Notes under the pieces: model-generated
What the model saw: the letters and a program-made list of their open reading frames with translations, nothing else
What the model was told of the DNA's origin: nothing
Databases searched by the model: none
Made by a program: the position numbers and the translations under genes
Shown here: in pieces, positions 33,072-48,523 of the stretch
Layout of the letters: each line of letters starts with the position of its first letter
Numbering within the stretch: the stretch's first letter is position 1
From: Desarmillaria ectypa
Lineage: Eukaryota > Basidiomycota > Agaricomycetes > Agaricales > Physalacriaceae
Direction of reading: 5' to 3'
DNA length: 64,000 bases
NCBI GenBank assembly: GCA_030407005.1
Contig: JAUDYN010000003.1
Location: 1,612,001 to 1,676,000 of the forward strand

Positions 33072-33971
33072 TTAGGCACCTACAGACTCTATCTCTGGCA
33101 TGTATCCCTCTCTGAGACTCCTCTCAAGCTTCCGGATCTCATCAATGCTCGAAGCTTTTGCAATGGCGGCTTTGACCTTCTCCGCATCCTCCTTCGACAT
33201 CAGTCGTCCTGCCTTGATTGTTGGTGCAGCCTGCCGGGGTTCATCCATCATCAACGCTGCTTTGGTGGCTTGCGTGTTCGAAATCGCCATCGAGATAGTG
33301 GTCGCAAGCGCCGTAGGCAGATTTTCTGCTGTCACGAACAAAGTCTTGCCAGCTTTTCGTTCCTACGTATGCGTGAGCAAGGTTGAATGGCTCAGGCGGC
33401 TGAAACCCGCACCTTGTCCCGAATTCTCTGAAAATCCAAAACTCTTAGCCCAGGTATTCTCCAGGCAAGCCATTCGCGATACCATTTTTTTTCTCGCACG
33501 GGGTTACCAAGCAGCGAGAGATATTGGAGGTTTTTGAGTTCTTTGAGTGGCTCAAGGTCACCCAGTTCGGAAATATTGTTGTTTGTGAGTACGAGGGTCG
33601 TCAAATGAGGGATAGATAGGTGGATGGAAGGTGAAATGGCGGCTACTCTGTTGTTGGACATAAGGAGCGTTTGGAGGCGCTTGAGCAGAGGAAAGTTGCC
33701 CAAGGTGACAACCGAGTTGTCTGTCATGTCAATAGCATCGTGCTGGTCCTACAGAAGGTCTTACATGGTGAAAAAGGCGAAAGGCAGCCAACGACACGTA
33801 CCCGCGTTATGCCAAGATTTTCTATGGCCGGAATTTTGTACCCTGTGCACAGAATTGAGTGCCAAAAGAGAAAGCAGAGCAGAGGACCGTACCACGTAGG
33901 TCGAGCTGACGTTCTTTGCATGGATTGAGAGCCGACGACGCCTGGGCAAGGAGCTCGGGGGTTAGCTTCAT
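33072..33971 (-). CDS. LEA1: U2 snRNP protein A' (Lea1)
   Basis: Leucine-rich-repeat protein that, with U2B'', binds stem-loop IV of U2 snRNA in the spliceosome. The start at 33971 gives MKLTPELLAQASSALNPCKE then RQLDLRG; after introns come YKIPAIENLGITRDQHDAID, MTDNSVVTLGNFPLLKRLQT, LLMSNNRVAAISPSI, LTTLVLTNNNISELGDLEPL, YLSLLGNPVREKKWYREWLA and GLRVLDFQRIRDK, all diagnostic for U2A'. The C-terminus is helical, with LMSKEDAEKVKAAIAKASSI and LREGYMPEIE. About 245 residues, four exons. It shares a very short promoter with SAC1. Confidence 0.94.
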
Positions 33972-34058
33972 GGTGGCGGAGAGCGAAAGAGGCAGGAACG
34001 CGTCCGTTGGCCATGCTCGATTTGGATGCAAAGGGGCTTGCTTCTTCCTTCCACCACC
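33972..34058. promoter_or_regulatory. 87-bp bidirectional promoter, LEA1 / SAC1
   Basis: The start codons of two divergent essential-type genes are only 87 bp apart. No TATA box is seen. Either the 5' leaders are extremely short or each transcript starts inside the other gene's leader or first exon. Confidence 0.55.
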
Positions 34059-36763
34059 ATGAAGGCCCTTCACCAGCGTCTGCAGTTGTCTGTTTTTTCT
34101 TCATTTCTCTACATTCTCCTCCGTGCTCACTTGCTGCAGGTACCTTGAAGGCAGCGATGCGTACATTTTTGTGCCCATTGGAGAATCTGTCAACGTGCAA
34201 TCGCTTACTGTTGACCGTGCTACTGGAGAGATGCTACTCAATCGTGAGTTTTACATTGGCAATTGCGTGACACAGCTCGTCTCATAAGGTATAGCGCCGA
34301 ATACGCCTATACCACCTACGGCTCATCGGTCAGGAAGACCAGTATACGGTATCTTGGGCACGATAGCCTTGTCCATGTGTATGCGGTCTTTTCTACTGAC
34401 TTATGTTCTGGCTAACTCCTTTATCAGCCGAGTATGTGGTCATAATTACAGGTCGGGAACCGCGCGGGCGAATCGCTGGTCAAGATGTTTACCGAGCCAC
34501 CGATTTCGACATGCTTCCATTGAATCCAAATATCACTGTCCAGCACCCGCCACATCCAGTTGAAGGTCATTTATTGGCTCTTCTACGATCTCATCTTTAT
34601 GGCGGTGTATTTCTCTTCAGCTATGGCTGGGATTTGACGAGAAGGTTGCAACTTCAGTGGGAACACCGAGAGCATGACATGAATAAGGCATTTTGGGAAG
34701 TGGTGCGTCTTCACTATCTGTGTACACTTATTCTCACTGAAGGACCACTTAGGCAGACGATAGATTTTTTTGGAATAGGTGCGTAATGGTCTGTGTACAC
34801 GACGCAAGTGTCCTGAATGACGTATAGATTCCTTCAAACACGTCTCATAGATGCCAACGTCAAGCAAGACGTAAGTCCCCTCCTCGTTGCCTATCTAGGC
34901 TCGTTAATAGCCCATGAACATTAGCTCGGTGCTTTCATCCTTCCTGTCTTGTATGGAAGTGAGTGGTACCTTCCCAGCGTGAGGGCCGCAGCTTAATTCT
35001 CTTAGCGTTTGACATTCGGCCTGCCTTCGTGCAAGGACGACACATGCACCTGGCACTCATTAGTCGACGGTCCCGTTTTCGTGCGGGTACACGTTATTTC
35101 CGTCGTGGCGTCGATAATGAAGGACACGTCGCGAATTTTAATGAGACAGAACAGATTCTCCTCGTCGAAGCCCAAAACTCCGCCGCAGCACCCTGTTCTG
35201 CCGATGAATTTGCCGCGCAACTTAGTTTTGTGCAAATTAGAGGTAGCGTACCCGTGTTTTGGGCAGAGGTCAACACCCTGCGGTATAAACCCGACTTGCA
35301 AATTATGGACTTGGAGGATACTGTAGGTTGATTGAAGCTATAATGGATGCTTACTGATGAGGTTCGTCATGTAGCCCGAGGTTATGAAGATGCACCTCCT
35401 GGGACAAGCCTCTCTCTACGGAGACCAGACCCTAGTCAATCTCGTGAATCACAAGGGTCACGAGAAGCCTGTAAAAGAGGCTTATGAACGATATATCGCT
35501 CAGGTAATCCTAATCCTCCCAGACTGATACGCAACATTTAAAAGTGTTTAGATCAATCTTCCTCAAGTTCGTTACGAATATTTTGATTTTCATAACGAGT
35601 GCAAGCATATGCGCTGGGATCGCATCAGTGTGCTTATTGAAAAGGTGCAAGATGACCTCGTGCGTCAATCGTCAGTACATAGATATCCTTGGCTACGCTC
35701 TACCTGATAGATATGCTAGGTACTTCCATGTCAACGCAATTGAAAGCCAGCCACACAAACTTCAATCGGGTATTGTGCGTACCAATTGTATGGACAATCT
35801 CGACCGGACCAACGTCGTTCAAGCTGCGTTAGCAAAGTGGACATTGAATCAACAGTTGATATCACTAGGAATTCTTTCTCCTGGCGGCTCTATCGATGAG
35901 TACCCAGCTCTTAGTGCCGATTTCCGGGAGAGTAAGTTGTCACCCATTCTTATCTTCATACGCGGTTAACTGACTTGACATCAGTGTGGGCAGATCATGC
36001 AGATGCTATCGCCAAGGCATATGGTGGATCGGGTGCACTGAAGTCTGATTTCACAAGGACAGCCCAACGAACTAAGAAAGGCTTACTTGAAGATGGTGTC
36101 AAGTCTGTGGTGCGGTACCTCAAAAACAATTACTTTGACGGTGCTAGACAGGTAAGTCGAAAGACATATGCTCATACAACGTTGACATTCTCCTAGGACG
36201 CTTTCGATTTAGTGACAGGGGCATGGATCCCCAGAAAGAATCCCTCGTCGTCCTTATTCCTGGTCACCGATTCACGCCCCTTGATAACACGTTCTGTAAG
36301 TCATCTAATTTGACTGTTTCTGTGCGTATCTCATCACTTTCTTTGACAGATGCCTGCGATTGCATCTTTCTCTGTTTTCATGATTTGTGCAGGGTTAACA
36401 TTGCCTCGGACCTCTGGTTTGCGCATTACATCATGATTGAAAATTTTTTTCACTGATCATCCATTCTTAGAGTATTCGCTGTTCTATTATTTCCTGCTCT
36501 GGGTTACATTATTGACTATGGCCGCCGTTTACATGGTCGTTAACGGCATCGATTTTGTGTCGTGGCCAAAGTTGATACCTCCCACTGACATTATTTACTA
36601 CAACGGTCCTGGATTCCGCTCGGCACGCAATGGTATGGGACTTGGTGGTGGAAAGGACATGAAGGCCGGCCTGGGGAAAACCACAAAATGGTTGAACAGT
36701 GGGAGATTGCGCAGAGGAACAGTCAGCCTGGAAGACGGGGAAATCAAGAAGCGGGTTGATTAA
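34059..36763 (+). CDS. SAC1: Sac1 phosphoinositide phosphatase
   Basis: Integral ER/Golgi phosphatase that removes the phosphate of PI4P (also PI3P and PI(3,5)P2). Start MKALHQRLQ joins by a 57-nt intron to [14 protein letters not shown]. Then [101 protein letters not shown] and the catalytic CX5R loop [15 protein letters not shown]. Two closing membrane helices lie at 36.47-36.55 kb ([25 protein letters not shown]). About a dozen introns, about 640 residues. With tricalbin in the same window it belongs to the lipid system of ER-plasma membrane contacts. No broken motif seen. Confidence 0.95.
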
Positions 36764-36957
36764 CGATGTGTATATACCCTGTCGTGTCTGGATTTTATTT
36801 ACCGGTAGACTGGAATGGATGGTGGAAGAGTAATACCTTGTTGCTTTATGTCCAAATCAAGAACAAGGGCTGATCATCACCGCCGCGGAGTTGCAAATTT
36901 CTCAGGTTGCAAATTTTCTCTTCGTAACACCTTGCACCACTCTTGCACCGCGCTATC

Positions 36958-37986
36958 ATGTCCAAAGGAACCAAACGCGCTTCGCCTGGTGCTACTGAAG
37001 AAAAGGAGAACCCTCTGCAAGGCATCGAGCTCAGCGACGAAGATGCCCAAAAATTGAACAACATCCAGAAGGATACCCAGCGGATAGAGATCTGGGTCGG
37101 TGAGTCTGGTCTGCATGTCGTTCACGTCTTCGTTTTCTCATTGCCTTGATGCAGAAAGTGAAACGGCAAAAAGGCAGCTACCCCTCTGGGAGAAACGGCG
37201 CGAGACTCTCAAGTCCATCCCAAAATTCTGGCCAGTGGCTCTGATGAACCACGTTGGATTCGGCATCCACGTTCAGCACAACTCGGACCAGCTCGCTCTC
37301 ACTTATCTCGAGGATGTCTGGCTCACACGGGACCCCAAAGAGTTTCGTGCCTTCACCCTTGAATTTGTAAACGCCCGTCTCCACTGAGCTGTTGCCAAAT
37401 AACCTGACATCTCGTCTTGCAGTTCTTCAAGGAAAATCCCCACTTCACTGACAAGGTGCTCAAGAAGGAATATAAATATATTCCCCCTCCTGCCGTGGCG
37501 GATGACAAGCCTGACGAAAACGGTATCACTGACACCATGCTCGACTTTTCATGGGAACGTGACATTGAGCCATCGGTATGACTTACCCACTTGCATTGTG
37601 TTGGTCTTATGTGCTTATTCGTTTTTAGATGATGAAAATCAACTGGAAGGACCCTGCCAGAGCACTGACCAAGCTGTACCCTCGAGAGCCTGGCCCAGAG
37701 CCTGATGACGACCCCGTTGACCCGGGCAGCTTCTTCAACTTCTTCGAGCTTAAGTCGGATCCCTATGAAGTCAGTACACCATGGTAGCCAATCTGTCCGA
37801 ATACTTATTCTTGTCTAACAGATCGGGCTTACGATTGCTAATGAGGTGTTCCCTGAAGCCGTCAATTACTTCTTGGACCAAGGCAATGAGGATGATATTG
37901 ATTCAGATGACTCTGATGACTCTGATGATGATGACGATGCTGAGGAGATTGACCTTGAGAAGCCCCGCAAAAAGCAGAAGGTGTAA
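36958..37986 (+). CDS. Nucleosome assembly protein of the SET/Vps75 type
   Basis: Histone chaperone of the NAP/SET fold. The start at 36958 gives MSKGTKRASPGATEEKENPL; the long dimer helix contains LNNIQKDTQRIEIWV and, after an intron, KRQLPLWEKRRETLKSIP, then FWPVALMNH. The earmuff domain has YLEDVWLTRDPKEFRAFTLE, FFKENPHFTDKVLKKEY, and NWKDPARALT. The C-terminus is the expected acidic tail (Asp/Ser repeats at 37.89-37.95 kb) closed by a nuclear signal RKKQKV. Shortness (about 265 residues) and FW-hinge sequence favour SET/Vps75 over classical Nap1. Five introns. Confidence 0.9.
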
Positions 37987-39406
37987 GGCGTACAGGTCCT
38001 ATTATGGAGGCGGTAATTACTGATATGACGATGCCCATCGATACTTACCACGATGATACTACAGCCTATTGAAATTTTGGTTGCGAGATTTTATTATCCG
38101 GACTGCCATCTTGAATGATATGAAAAAGTGAAGCACAGGGAGTAATATCAATAACAGAGCATACAGCGCTGTTCTTTCGGACCAAGAGGAAATTCTCTTT
38201 TCGATGGTCATATACTCTTCCTGCCTCGTTGCTTTCGTTGTTGCCGGTGATGTTAGCTTTGATGATCACAGCTAACAGCCTGCTCAGTTAGGGGGAACGC
38301 CGTTAGGAGCGCCGCTCCGTAATTCTGTTGGCGCCAATTCAGTCATGACCATGCCGCTGCAATTACGGGCTCCGAGTACCTGAAATTGTCAACTCTTGCT
38401 GTCTTATTGACTCCGCGCCGACTGGTGTTCATGCTATGAGTCCGTACCTCGTCCGTATGGCATCTCGACTGGGATTCATAGTATTCAACCCTCACGCAAC
38501 CCTTGCGGACTCTCACGCTGGTAATTACAATTGACAACACATTTCATGTCACCGATTCTTACCTGGCAAGTGCCCTGGACTTTCGAAAAGCAATCAGACT
38601 CTGACGCGAGCTTTCCATCAGACTCAACTATCCTGCTGGACTGAAGCGTCAGCCCTTGTGCCACTATGATGTGGCTACCGAAGTCCTTGCCATTTTAGTG
38701 GCGGCTCCGAGTGAAATGGTATAGAATATTCTTGCGACTAGCAGCAAGGCATAGAGTAGGGTATCCAGGGGCCCGACTACAAAGCCAAAGCAGAAAAAGA
38801 GGCCCCATGGATGTTCAACGTGTTGTATTCAAATACAACGATTTCAATACAGCCGTTTGCATACAGCTTGACAGTGAGGAGAGGGGTCTCGACTTCAGTA
38901 GGTCTAGGCGTTAGTGTCATTTCGGCAATCTCGGAGTACCTTTTGTGCCCTCCCGGGTTACGACGAAGTCTGATGATACTTTTCTCACCCGTTAAAAATA
39001 TCATATACAAACAGCTGCAATGCTATCATTAAGTAAAACCTCAGCACAATCTCCGGTTTCAAATCACTCGAGAAAAGTAAACAGATCTAAAGACTGTATG
39101 TTACGAGTCGCTGTAGGAATGATAGTTACATGTCGTAATAAGGGAACCCTTGCAACCCAGTAAAATGACATAAGATAGTCCAAGGCATACACAATAGGAA
39201 CAAAAAGTAACAGTAAAGGGCAACATTGTCTAGAACGGTATGGTATAATGGAAGGGTAAAAAAGACAACGAGCAATGAGTCACCCGGAGGCCCAAAGGTA
39301 CACATATAACAATTAAAAAATAAGAGAACGAGAACGAAAGATAGAGTATAAGATAAAGCACACCAATGACGAAGGCGACTTCCAATCTAAACTTGACACG
39401 CAACCC
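37987..39406. other. 1.4-kb stretch with no gene recognised
   Basis: Between the NAP gene and SRPK, which point toward each other. Open frames stay under 80 codons, with none matching a family. The right part (39.0-39.4 kb) is A-rich and may be the SRPK 3' untranslated region. The left part has short inverted or palindromic pieces but no clear terminal repeats. It could hold a non-coding RNA or a worn repeat. Confidence 0.4.
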
Positions 39407-43031
<3,625 letters not shown>

Positions 43032-45110
43032 ATGTCACCGACTTCCCACATGACGCCCAAAGAGTTCATTGGTGCGGTAGAAGACCACTGGGACATGTAC
43101 AGGTGAGCACATCGTCTCTGTATCTTGGCACTGGCTCATTTCGCTCGTAGTGACCGTTCTGAGGACTACACCATCGGCTCTCCAATAGGATTCGGGGCAT
43201 CCTCAATTGTCTACTCTGCAGAATACAAGCCTCAAGGGTTTTCGTCTGCAATTCCATGCGCCCTCAAAGTTCTGGATCTCGACTCGCTTCCTCCTCATTC
43301 GCTGTCGCTTCTGCAGCGAGAGACGACTCTGATGTCCTTGTCCAAGCATCCAAACGTTCTTCGTGTCCGTGGTTCATGGATGGAGGGTCATAAACTATTC
43401 ATCGCATTGCGGCTCATGAACAAGGGTAGCGCTGCCGACGTTATGCACTATGGCTGGCCCGCAGGCTTGGAGGAAGACGTTATACGCTGCATCCTACGCC
43501 AGGCTCTCCTGGGCCTCAAGTATCCCCTTCGCTTACTGGCATCTCACAGACTACTTACTCTTCGCCTTAGCTATCTTCACATCAACGGATTCATTCATCG
43601 CGACGTCAAGGCAGCAAACCTATTAATCGATGACGATGGAACGGTCCTTCTAGGTGATCTTGGCGTCGCCGCAAACCTCGCGGAAGACACTTCTCCCAGC
43701 TCTTCGAAATTACAAACCGTATCTTCATGCTACGTCGCCTCTTCGCATCAGCAGAATAGTTCTCATGATAGTCAAGGCAGTGCCTCAGGACACAGTCCCT
43801 ATGGCTCCACCAGACGTGTCGTACTTGTCGAACCCACCGCATCACATTCAGGACGAAAAGTGGGAAAACGGAAATCTTTCGTTGGTACAGTAAGTGCCTG
43901 ATATCTTTGGCTGTGTCTTTACTTCATAGACCACTAGCCATGTTGGATGGCACCCGAACTAATTCAGGGGAAGAACTATGACTCCTCTGCGGATATATGG
44001 AGTTTTGGTATCACCGCCCTCGAACTTACACAGGGACGGCCACCTAGGTCTCGCGAATCACCTCAGAAAGTATTGTTGAAAACGTACGCGTATACTATTC
44101 GATTCTTTGGTATTCTCATTGTTGGTGCATAGCATTCAAGAGGCGGCACCTACATTGGATAGGGATGGCGGCACCTACAAATACTCTCGCGCTTTTCAAG
44201 AAATGGTGGAAAGCTGTCTGGTCAAAGACCCGATACAGCGGTATGTTTGTAAGCTACAATGGTGTTATCCATTCACTGATTCTCTTTTAGGCCAACTGCG
44301 GAACAACTCCTTCAAACACAATTCTTCAAAGGAGCGAAGAAGCCTTCTTACCTTATCGCTACTATACTGAGTGAGTCTATAATAGCCTCGGGTCGTTTAG
44401 CATGTCACCTATCTCATACTTTTAGAGAATCTCCCACCTCTGACCCATCGGCAAGAACGCCGAGTTATTCCAAACACCCAGACCCATTGTTCGATTGATT
44501 CTTGGGATTTTGCCACTACCATCCACTCTCCTGGAAGCGTTCCGTGCCGTCGTTTACCCGATGACTTAGATAACCAAGGAGACGATGTGGCTTTCGAAAT
44601 GGAGAACGAAGGGGACCGAGAAAGCGGGAGAAGAAGCGGAAGTAGGAGTCACTCTAGTACGGTATCCTGGAACGAACAAGAGCGACCGGTGCTCGTAGAA
44701 GAACCCGAACTTGAAGGCGATTTGGTACAATCCTCCGCATCTTCTTCGCCCTCCGGATCGGAATTCCAAGGTACTAGTACCATTGCCAGCACGTCCCCCG
44801 AGACCGGGTTTTCCACGTCGCCGTCCCTTGTTCATGAGGACGCGGAACCGAAAACTAGTCAGCCAGTCAAAGAAATACCGACACCTGTCTTCACCGCTCT
44901 TATGGCGTCGTCGTCGGTGTCTGTGAAGCCCAAACCGGGCATATCTGCTTCTCCACCGCAAAACAGGCTTTGGAAGAAGATCAAGACGAATATAAGACGG
45001 CCATCATCTATTATAATGGCGCAAAAGCATCTCAAGGTTTGCTATCGTGCCATGATTTGCTTTCACGCATGCTCATGCTTCCACGCCTCCATCAGGAAAA
45101 CCTCAGCTAG
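43032..45110 (+). CDS. STE20-family kinase of the FRAY/OSR1 type
   Basis: Serine/threonine kinase related to SPAK/OSR1 (FRAY group). Start [20 protein letters not shown]. Kinase domain: [20 protein letters not shown] (Gly loop), CALKVLDLD (ATP Lys), [17 protein letters not shown], the catalytic loop [17 protein letters not shown], then [14 protein letters not shown] where DFG reads DLG, a Ser-rich insertion of about 55 residues, KRKSFVGT and, across an intron, [37 protein letters not shown]; and [17 protein letters not shown]. The tail is acidic and Ser-rich, ending in a basic stretch ([10 protein letters not shown]). The last splice, if used, gives HLKENLS and a stop at 45110; unspliced, it ends at 45174. 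No OSR1 C-terminal PF2 domain is recognised. Confidence 0.9.
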
Positions 45111-45292
45111 GAATGATGATCTAATGACTGCATTTTGTCCATCATTTGTAATATCTATTTGGAGGGCATTCTAACCTATTTGTTGTATAATTCTTTTGAT
45201 ACCCGTTTGTAGTACTTTAGTACACATGACAAAGAGACATTTAGAGAGCACTATATGGATAATATAGGTATTTAGGTAATCATGTGTATGGT

Positions 45293-46214
45293 TTATTCGA
45301 ACGTCGAATTCAAGAACTGTAGAAGATCTTTCCTATTAGCTTCCCGTTCGTCATCCCCCTTGTCCTTTTTGACCCTTAATTTAATCTGGGATACGATAAT
45401 GAGATGGGAAAGGCGCTAGGAGGAATAGAAAAAAACCTTTTTGCCAGTTAGGATGCTTCTCCGTTCTTCCTCGTCTTTGTCCTTCTTTCTATCCTTTTCT
45501 TTTCTTTTCCCTTTCTTTCTGTCCTTTTCGTAGTCCCTGTCCCTGTGCTTTCGCGAATCCTTATCTTTTCTTCGACGAGGTGACCTAGAGCGTGAACTGC
45601 GCCTACGTCTCTTGGAAGGACCGTGGTCTTCAGTCGAGAAGGACGAGTATGATTCAGATGAACGACTGCGTCGACGATGTTCACACTCCTACAGTGATGA
45701 TAGTTTCCACTTTGAAGGTCAAAACGATATCCTTTCAGATGAGCTGACAGGAAAATGACGCACAGCTCGGTTAGACGCCCGCTTGACAAGGAAGAATCAG
45801 AATCCACGGTGAAGAAATGGGCTTGCACATGCTCACGGAAGAGTCTCTGTGATGCTTAAATATATTCTTGGAATGTCGTTCTCGACCTCTCATGTCATGG
45901 TTACTGAGGTCACCGTCCGGAGTATTCTCCAAGGCATATCTGCGTTGACTACCTTCGCCTCGTTGATGTCGAGTGCGCTTAACATGACCTTCGTCATTGG
46001 ATGAGTGACACTGTCTCTCCTTTTCTCTTCCTGTAGACCTGGAGCGGGAGCGTTCTTTGAGCGTATAACATTGCCAGGTAGATAGTGTCGAGGGTTATGC
46101 GCAAAGTTTCATCAGGTCGGATGTAAGCACTGGTTGTCGATCTGACACACTATTCAACTCACCATGGTTACGATACTCTTTGCTACTGTGCTCGTCATGA
46201 CGGCGTTGACGCAT
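45293..46214 (-). CDS. RS-rich protein with conserved C-terminal tail
   Basis: Four or five exons that join in frame: MRQRRHDEHSSKEYRNH; a long middle with SNDEGHVKRTRHQRGEGSQR and HDMRGRERHSKNIF; RASNRA; the RS block HRRRSRSSESYSSFS with KRRRRSSRSRSPRRRKDKDS; a Lys/Asp/Glu block; and, after a last intron, IKLRVKKDKGDDERE and an end in NRKDLLQFLNSTFE. The track-length frame in this area is in a different phase and misses the RS block. RS domains mark splicing-related nuclear proteins and are SRPK substrates. No RNA-recognition motif is seen. The end (GKKIKLRV..LLQFLNST) looks like a conserved functional tail, but I do not recognise the family. The start is the first ATG that opens the frame. 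Confidence 0.6.
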
Positions 46215-46933
46215 TGTGGTGGACCGTGGTAGTGGCAAAAAACACAAAAAGAAGAAAATAGGCATTGGTCGACTCATACAAGTAAACAGTAGCAAATTAA
46301 GTACTATTAACGACTCATTCATAAGAAAGAAAGAAAAGGGAAGGGAAAGGAAATAAGCAAGTGCCAAGTGCCAAATTTTAATAATATGTTCAAAATATCA
46401 CTGAGCAAAGAAGGTACAACGATGGGAGGCCGATGGGACATGTGCTGACTGGCGAAGAACGAAGTTCCACGTTGGCGCTGCGGGTCTTCCTTTATATTGC
46501 CCCAAGTTCGACCAGCGACACTGATACTAATCAATGACTACCTTACACAGTTCTAACTTCCAAGTTCCGAATCAATACAAAAGAGTCTAGAAAACAAGGA
46601 GGAGATCAGGTGAGGAAATAGCGAGGCACTTTCCCACCATCTCGCCTCGACTAGCGCTCCACTTAGCCAGCATCATATCATTCTCCACGCTGACCTCGAA
46701 GACCCTTGAGCGCTCAACAATGATCCGGGCGTTATCTCGAGACTCCGTCTCTCAGTGGGAGTAAACAGATGAGACTTTCAAGATCCTGCTGACATTGATT
46801 TCACCTTCTTCGACAACATCAATTCCATATCACAGCAGCCTGAGCATCCCCTGAAAACTTACGTATGTGATGACCGGAGTAACGATACATGCAATGAAAG
46901 GCCATAACAGCAAACACAAGATAAAGGTCCAAT
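46215..46933. other. Intergenic with unassigned open stretches
   Basis: 719 bp between the RS gene and CSN6, both on the minus strand. On that strand a frame just after the CSN6 stop reads as a hydrophobic helix (LNWTFILCLLLWPFIACIV) and another reads SRDNARIIVERSRVFEVSV; they lack a start and a sure join. They may be chance or the rest of a small membrane-protein gene. Confidence 0.3.
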
Positions 46934-48307
46934 TCAATGCCAATCTCCCATCGGCATTCTTCCCATAGGTCTTCGGCGAGCCCCCATCTTATCCTCTCGA
47001 CTGGCTGTGATCATGAGGTGCTTATCAACGAGCTGAAAATCCAGAAGTTTCAGAATGAAATTGGTGTAGCCCGGCGGGGGACGCACATCGTTCAAAATGC
47101 TGGTCGATTTGGTCAGTGAAGACAGAAAAGCTGTGATCTGAACATCTTCGTATTCCTATTCCAATCCTACCATCAGTAATATTGAAACGGAATATAGCAA
47201 AATCTCCAACCGTATCGAATTCCTCGCGGAAGGAATTATTTTCAGTTGCAGGAAGCGAGGCCACCAGAGCTGAGATAGATCGAAGAATAGCTTGATCCTT
47301 AGGCGCCGTGCCTATATAGGAACATGTACTCAATAAGAAAAAGCACCGACGAGCTCACCATACCTGCTAAAGCCTCCGTGACATAGTGAACCAAGATGAC
47401 GATTCTGTCATGGAGCATTTTGACAGCCGCTCGTTGCGTTTGTAGATGCGACTCCACTAGGAGGATGTCAATATCAAAGGACCCACATAGGGAACAAAGA
47501 CATACAACTCGTGCCACTACCGCCACCGCGTGCAGTCCAGTCGACAGCAATCCGTTCTGCTTCACCTGTCTCTACATTGTACGACGCCTCAACGAAGACT
47601 GGACGAGACAGTCGGTCTCTAATCTCGATCGTTGGCTCATAGGCTTTGAAAGGAAGTGTTTGATTGCCATCGGATCCGGCGGAAATATTACTGGAGGATT
47701 GAAGGAGGAGGAGGAGAGGCGTCGAGCAATATCCTGTGAACTATGTCTTCCTAAGATAAGTGTAAGCCGAAGGATTGAGTCACATACTTGTGAATGAAGT
47801 GCGATATGACGCGAAGATGGCCCAGGAGCCACCGTGTACCAGCCAATGAATTCCAACGATGGAAAAACTTGCTTGTCTATAAAACGCCACGCATTTAGTC
47901 AATGATAACATCCCGTTAGATGAAGCTCACGCACACTGGTCGCGCCGCGATACCAAGAAAGAATGATCCACAGTATCACCATCCTCTTCCACAGCCAATT
48001 CAAAGGTATTCACGATCTCCACATCTCTCCCGTTTTGAGTGCCAAGCAAGGCTCCAAGAACTGCAACAAAGTTCGAGTATCTTCTCCGCCACATTGAGGC
48101 AGGACATATGGCTCACTGAACGGAGTAGATGTGTTTGTTTGCAGTTTTCGTCGCGTCAAATGTTCAGAAATATTCAGAATCGGTAGAGGATGCCTGACGG
48201 ACAAGGTCAATCATTGAAAGAGTAACTCAAAGATGTATTTACAAAGATATCGATAGACCCGATGTCGTCGTGGATGGGAGTACCACAGAGATTTCGTCTG
48301 TATCCAT
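46934..48307 (-). CDS. CSN6: COP9 signalosome subunit 6
   Basis: MPN-domain (non-catalytic) subunit of the CSN, which removes Nedd8 from cullins as a dimer of Csn5 and Csn6. The start at 48307 gives MDTDEISVVLPSTTTSGLSI then SLHPLPILNISEHLTR by a 51-nt intron. Next: ALKTGE and the strand with ELAVEED, HSFLVSR, then PSLEFIGWYTVAPGPSSRHI, VEASYNVETGEAERIAVDW, FDIDILLVESHLQTQRAAVK, MLHDRIVILVHYVTEALAG, EYEDVQITAFLSSLTKSTSI and, after an intron, LVDKHLMITASRED and a closing basic-Met-rich tail RRRPMGRMPMGDWH. It has no JAMM metal motif, as expected for subunit 6. About seven introns. It argues for a filamentous fungus with a full signalosome. Confidence 0.9.
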
Positions 48308-48425
48308 GGCATTCATCGTCGTCAATGATAGTGGGGGTTTAAGAGACGTTAGTCAGGGAGCGCGATACTTCATTTTGGACGGCGCTTTTATGATTAAATA
48401 TATAATTAATGACCACAGCATTATG

Positions 48426-48513
48426 GCCCGCCTAGCTCAATCGGATAGAGCGTCAGACTCTTATAGTTACTAGGCGGATCTGAAGGCTGCGAGTTCGACC
48501 CTCGCGGTGGGCT
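48426..48513 (+). tRNA. tK(CUU): tRNA-Lys (CUU), with a 14-nt intron
   Basis: Cloverleaf seen: acceptor gcccgcc pairing with ggtgggc (one G-T pair), D arm tagctcaatcggatagagc, anticodon stem tcaga/tctga, loop ctcttaa with anticodon CTT, T arm gcgagttcgaccctcgc. A 14-nt intron (tagttactaggcgg) sits after position 37, the standard place. Internal A box and B box are intact. Length 88 nt. Confidence 0.95.
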
Positions 48514-48518
48514 ATAAA

Positions 48519-48523
48519 TTTTT
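48519..48523 (+). terminator. Pol III terminator of tRNA-Lys 1
   Basis: A run of five T begins six bases after the tRNA end. Confidence 0.8.
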
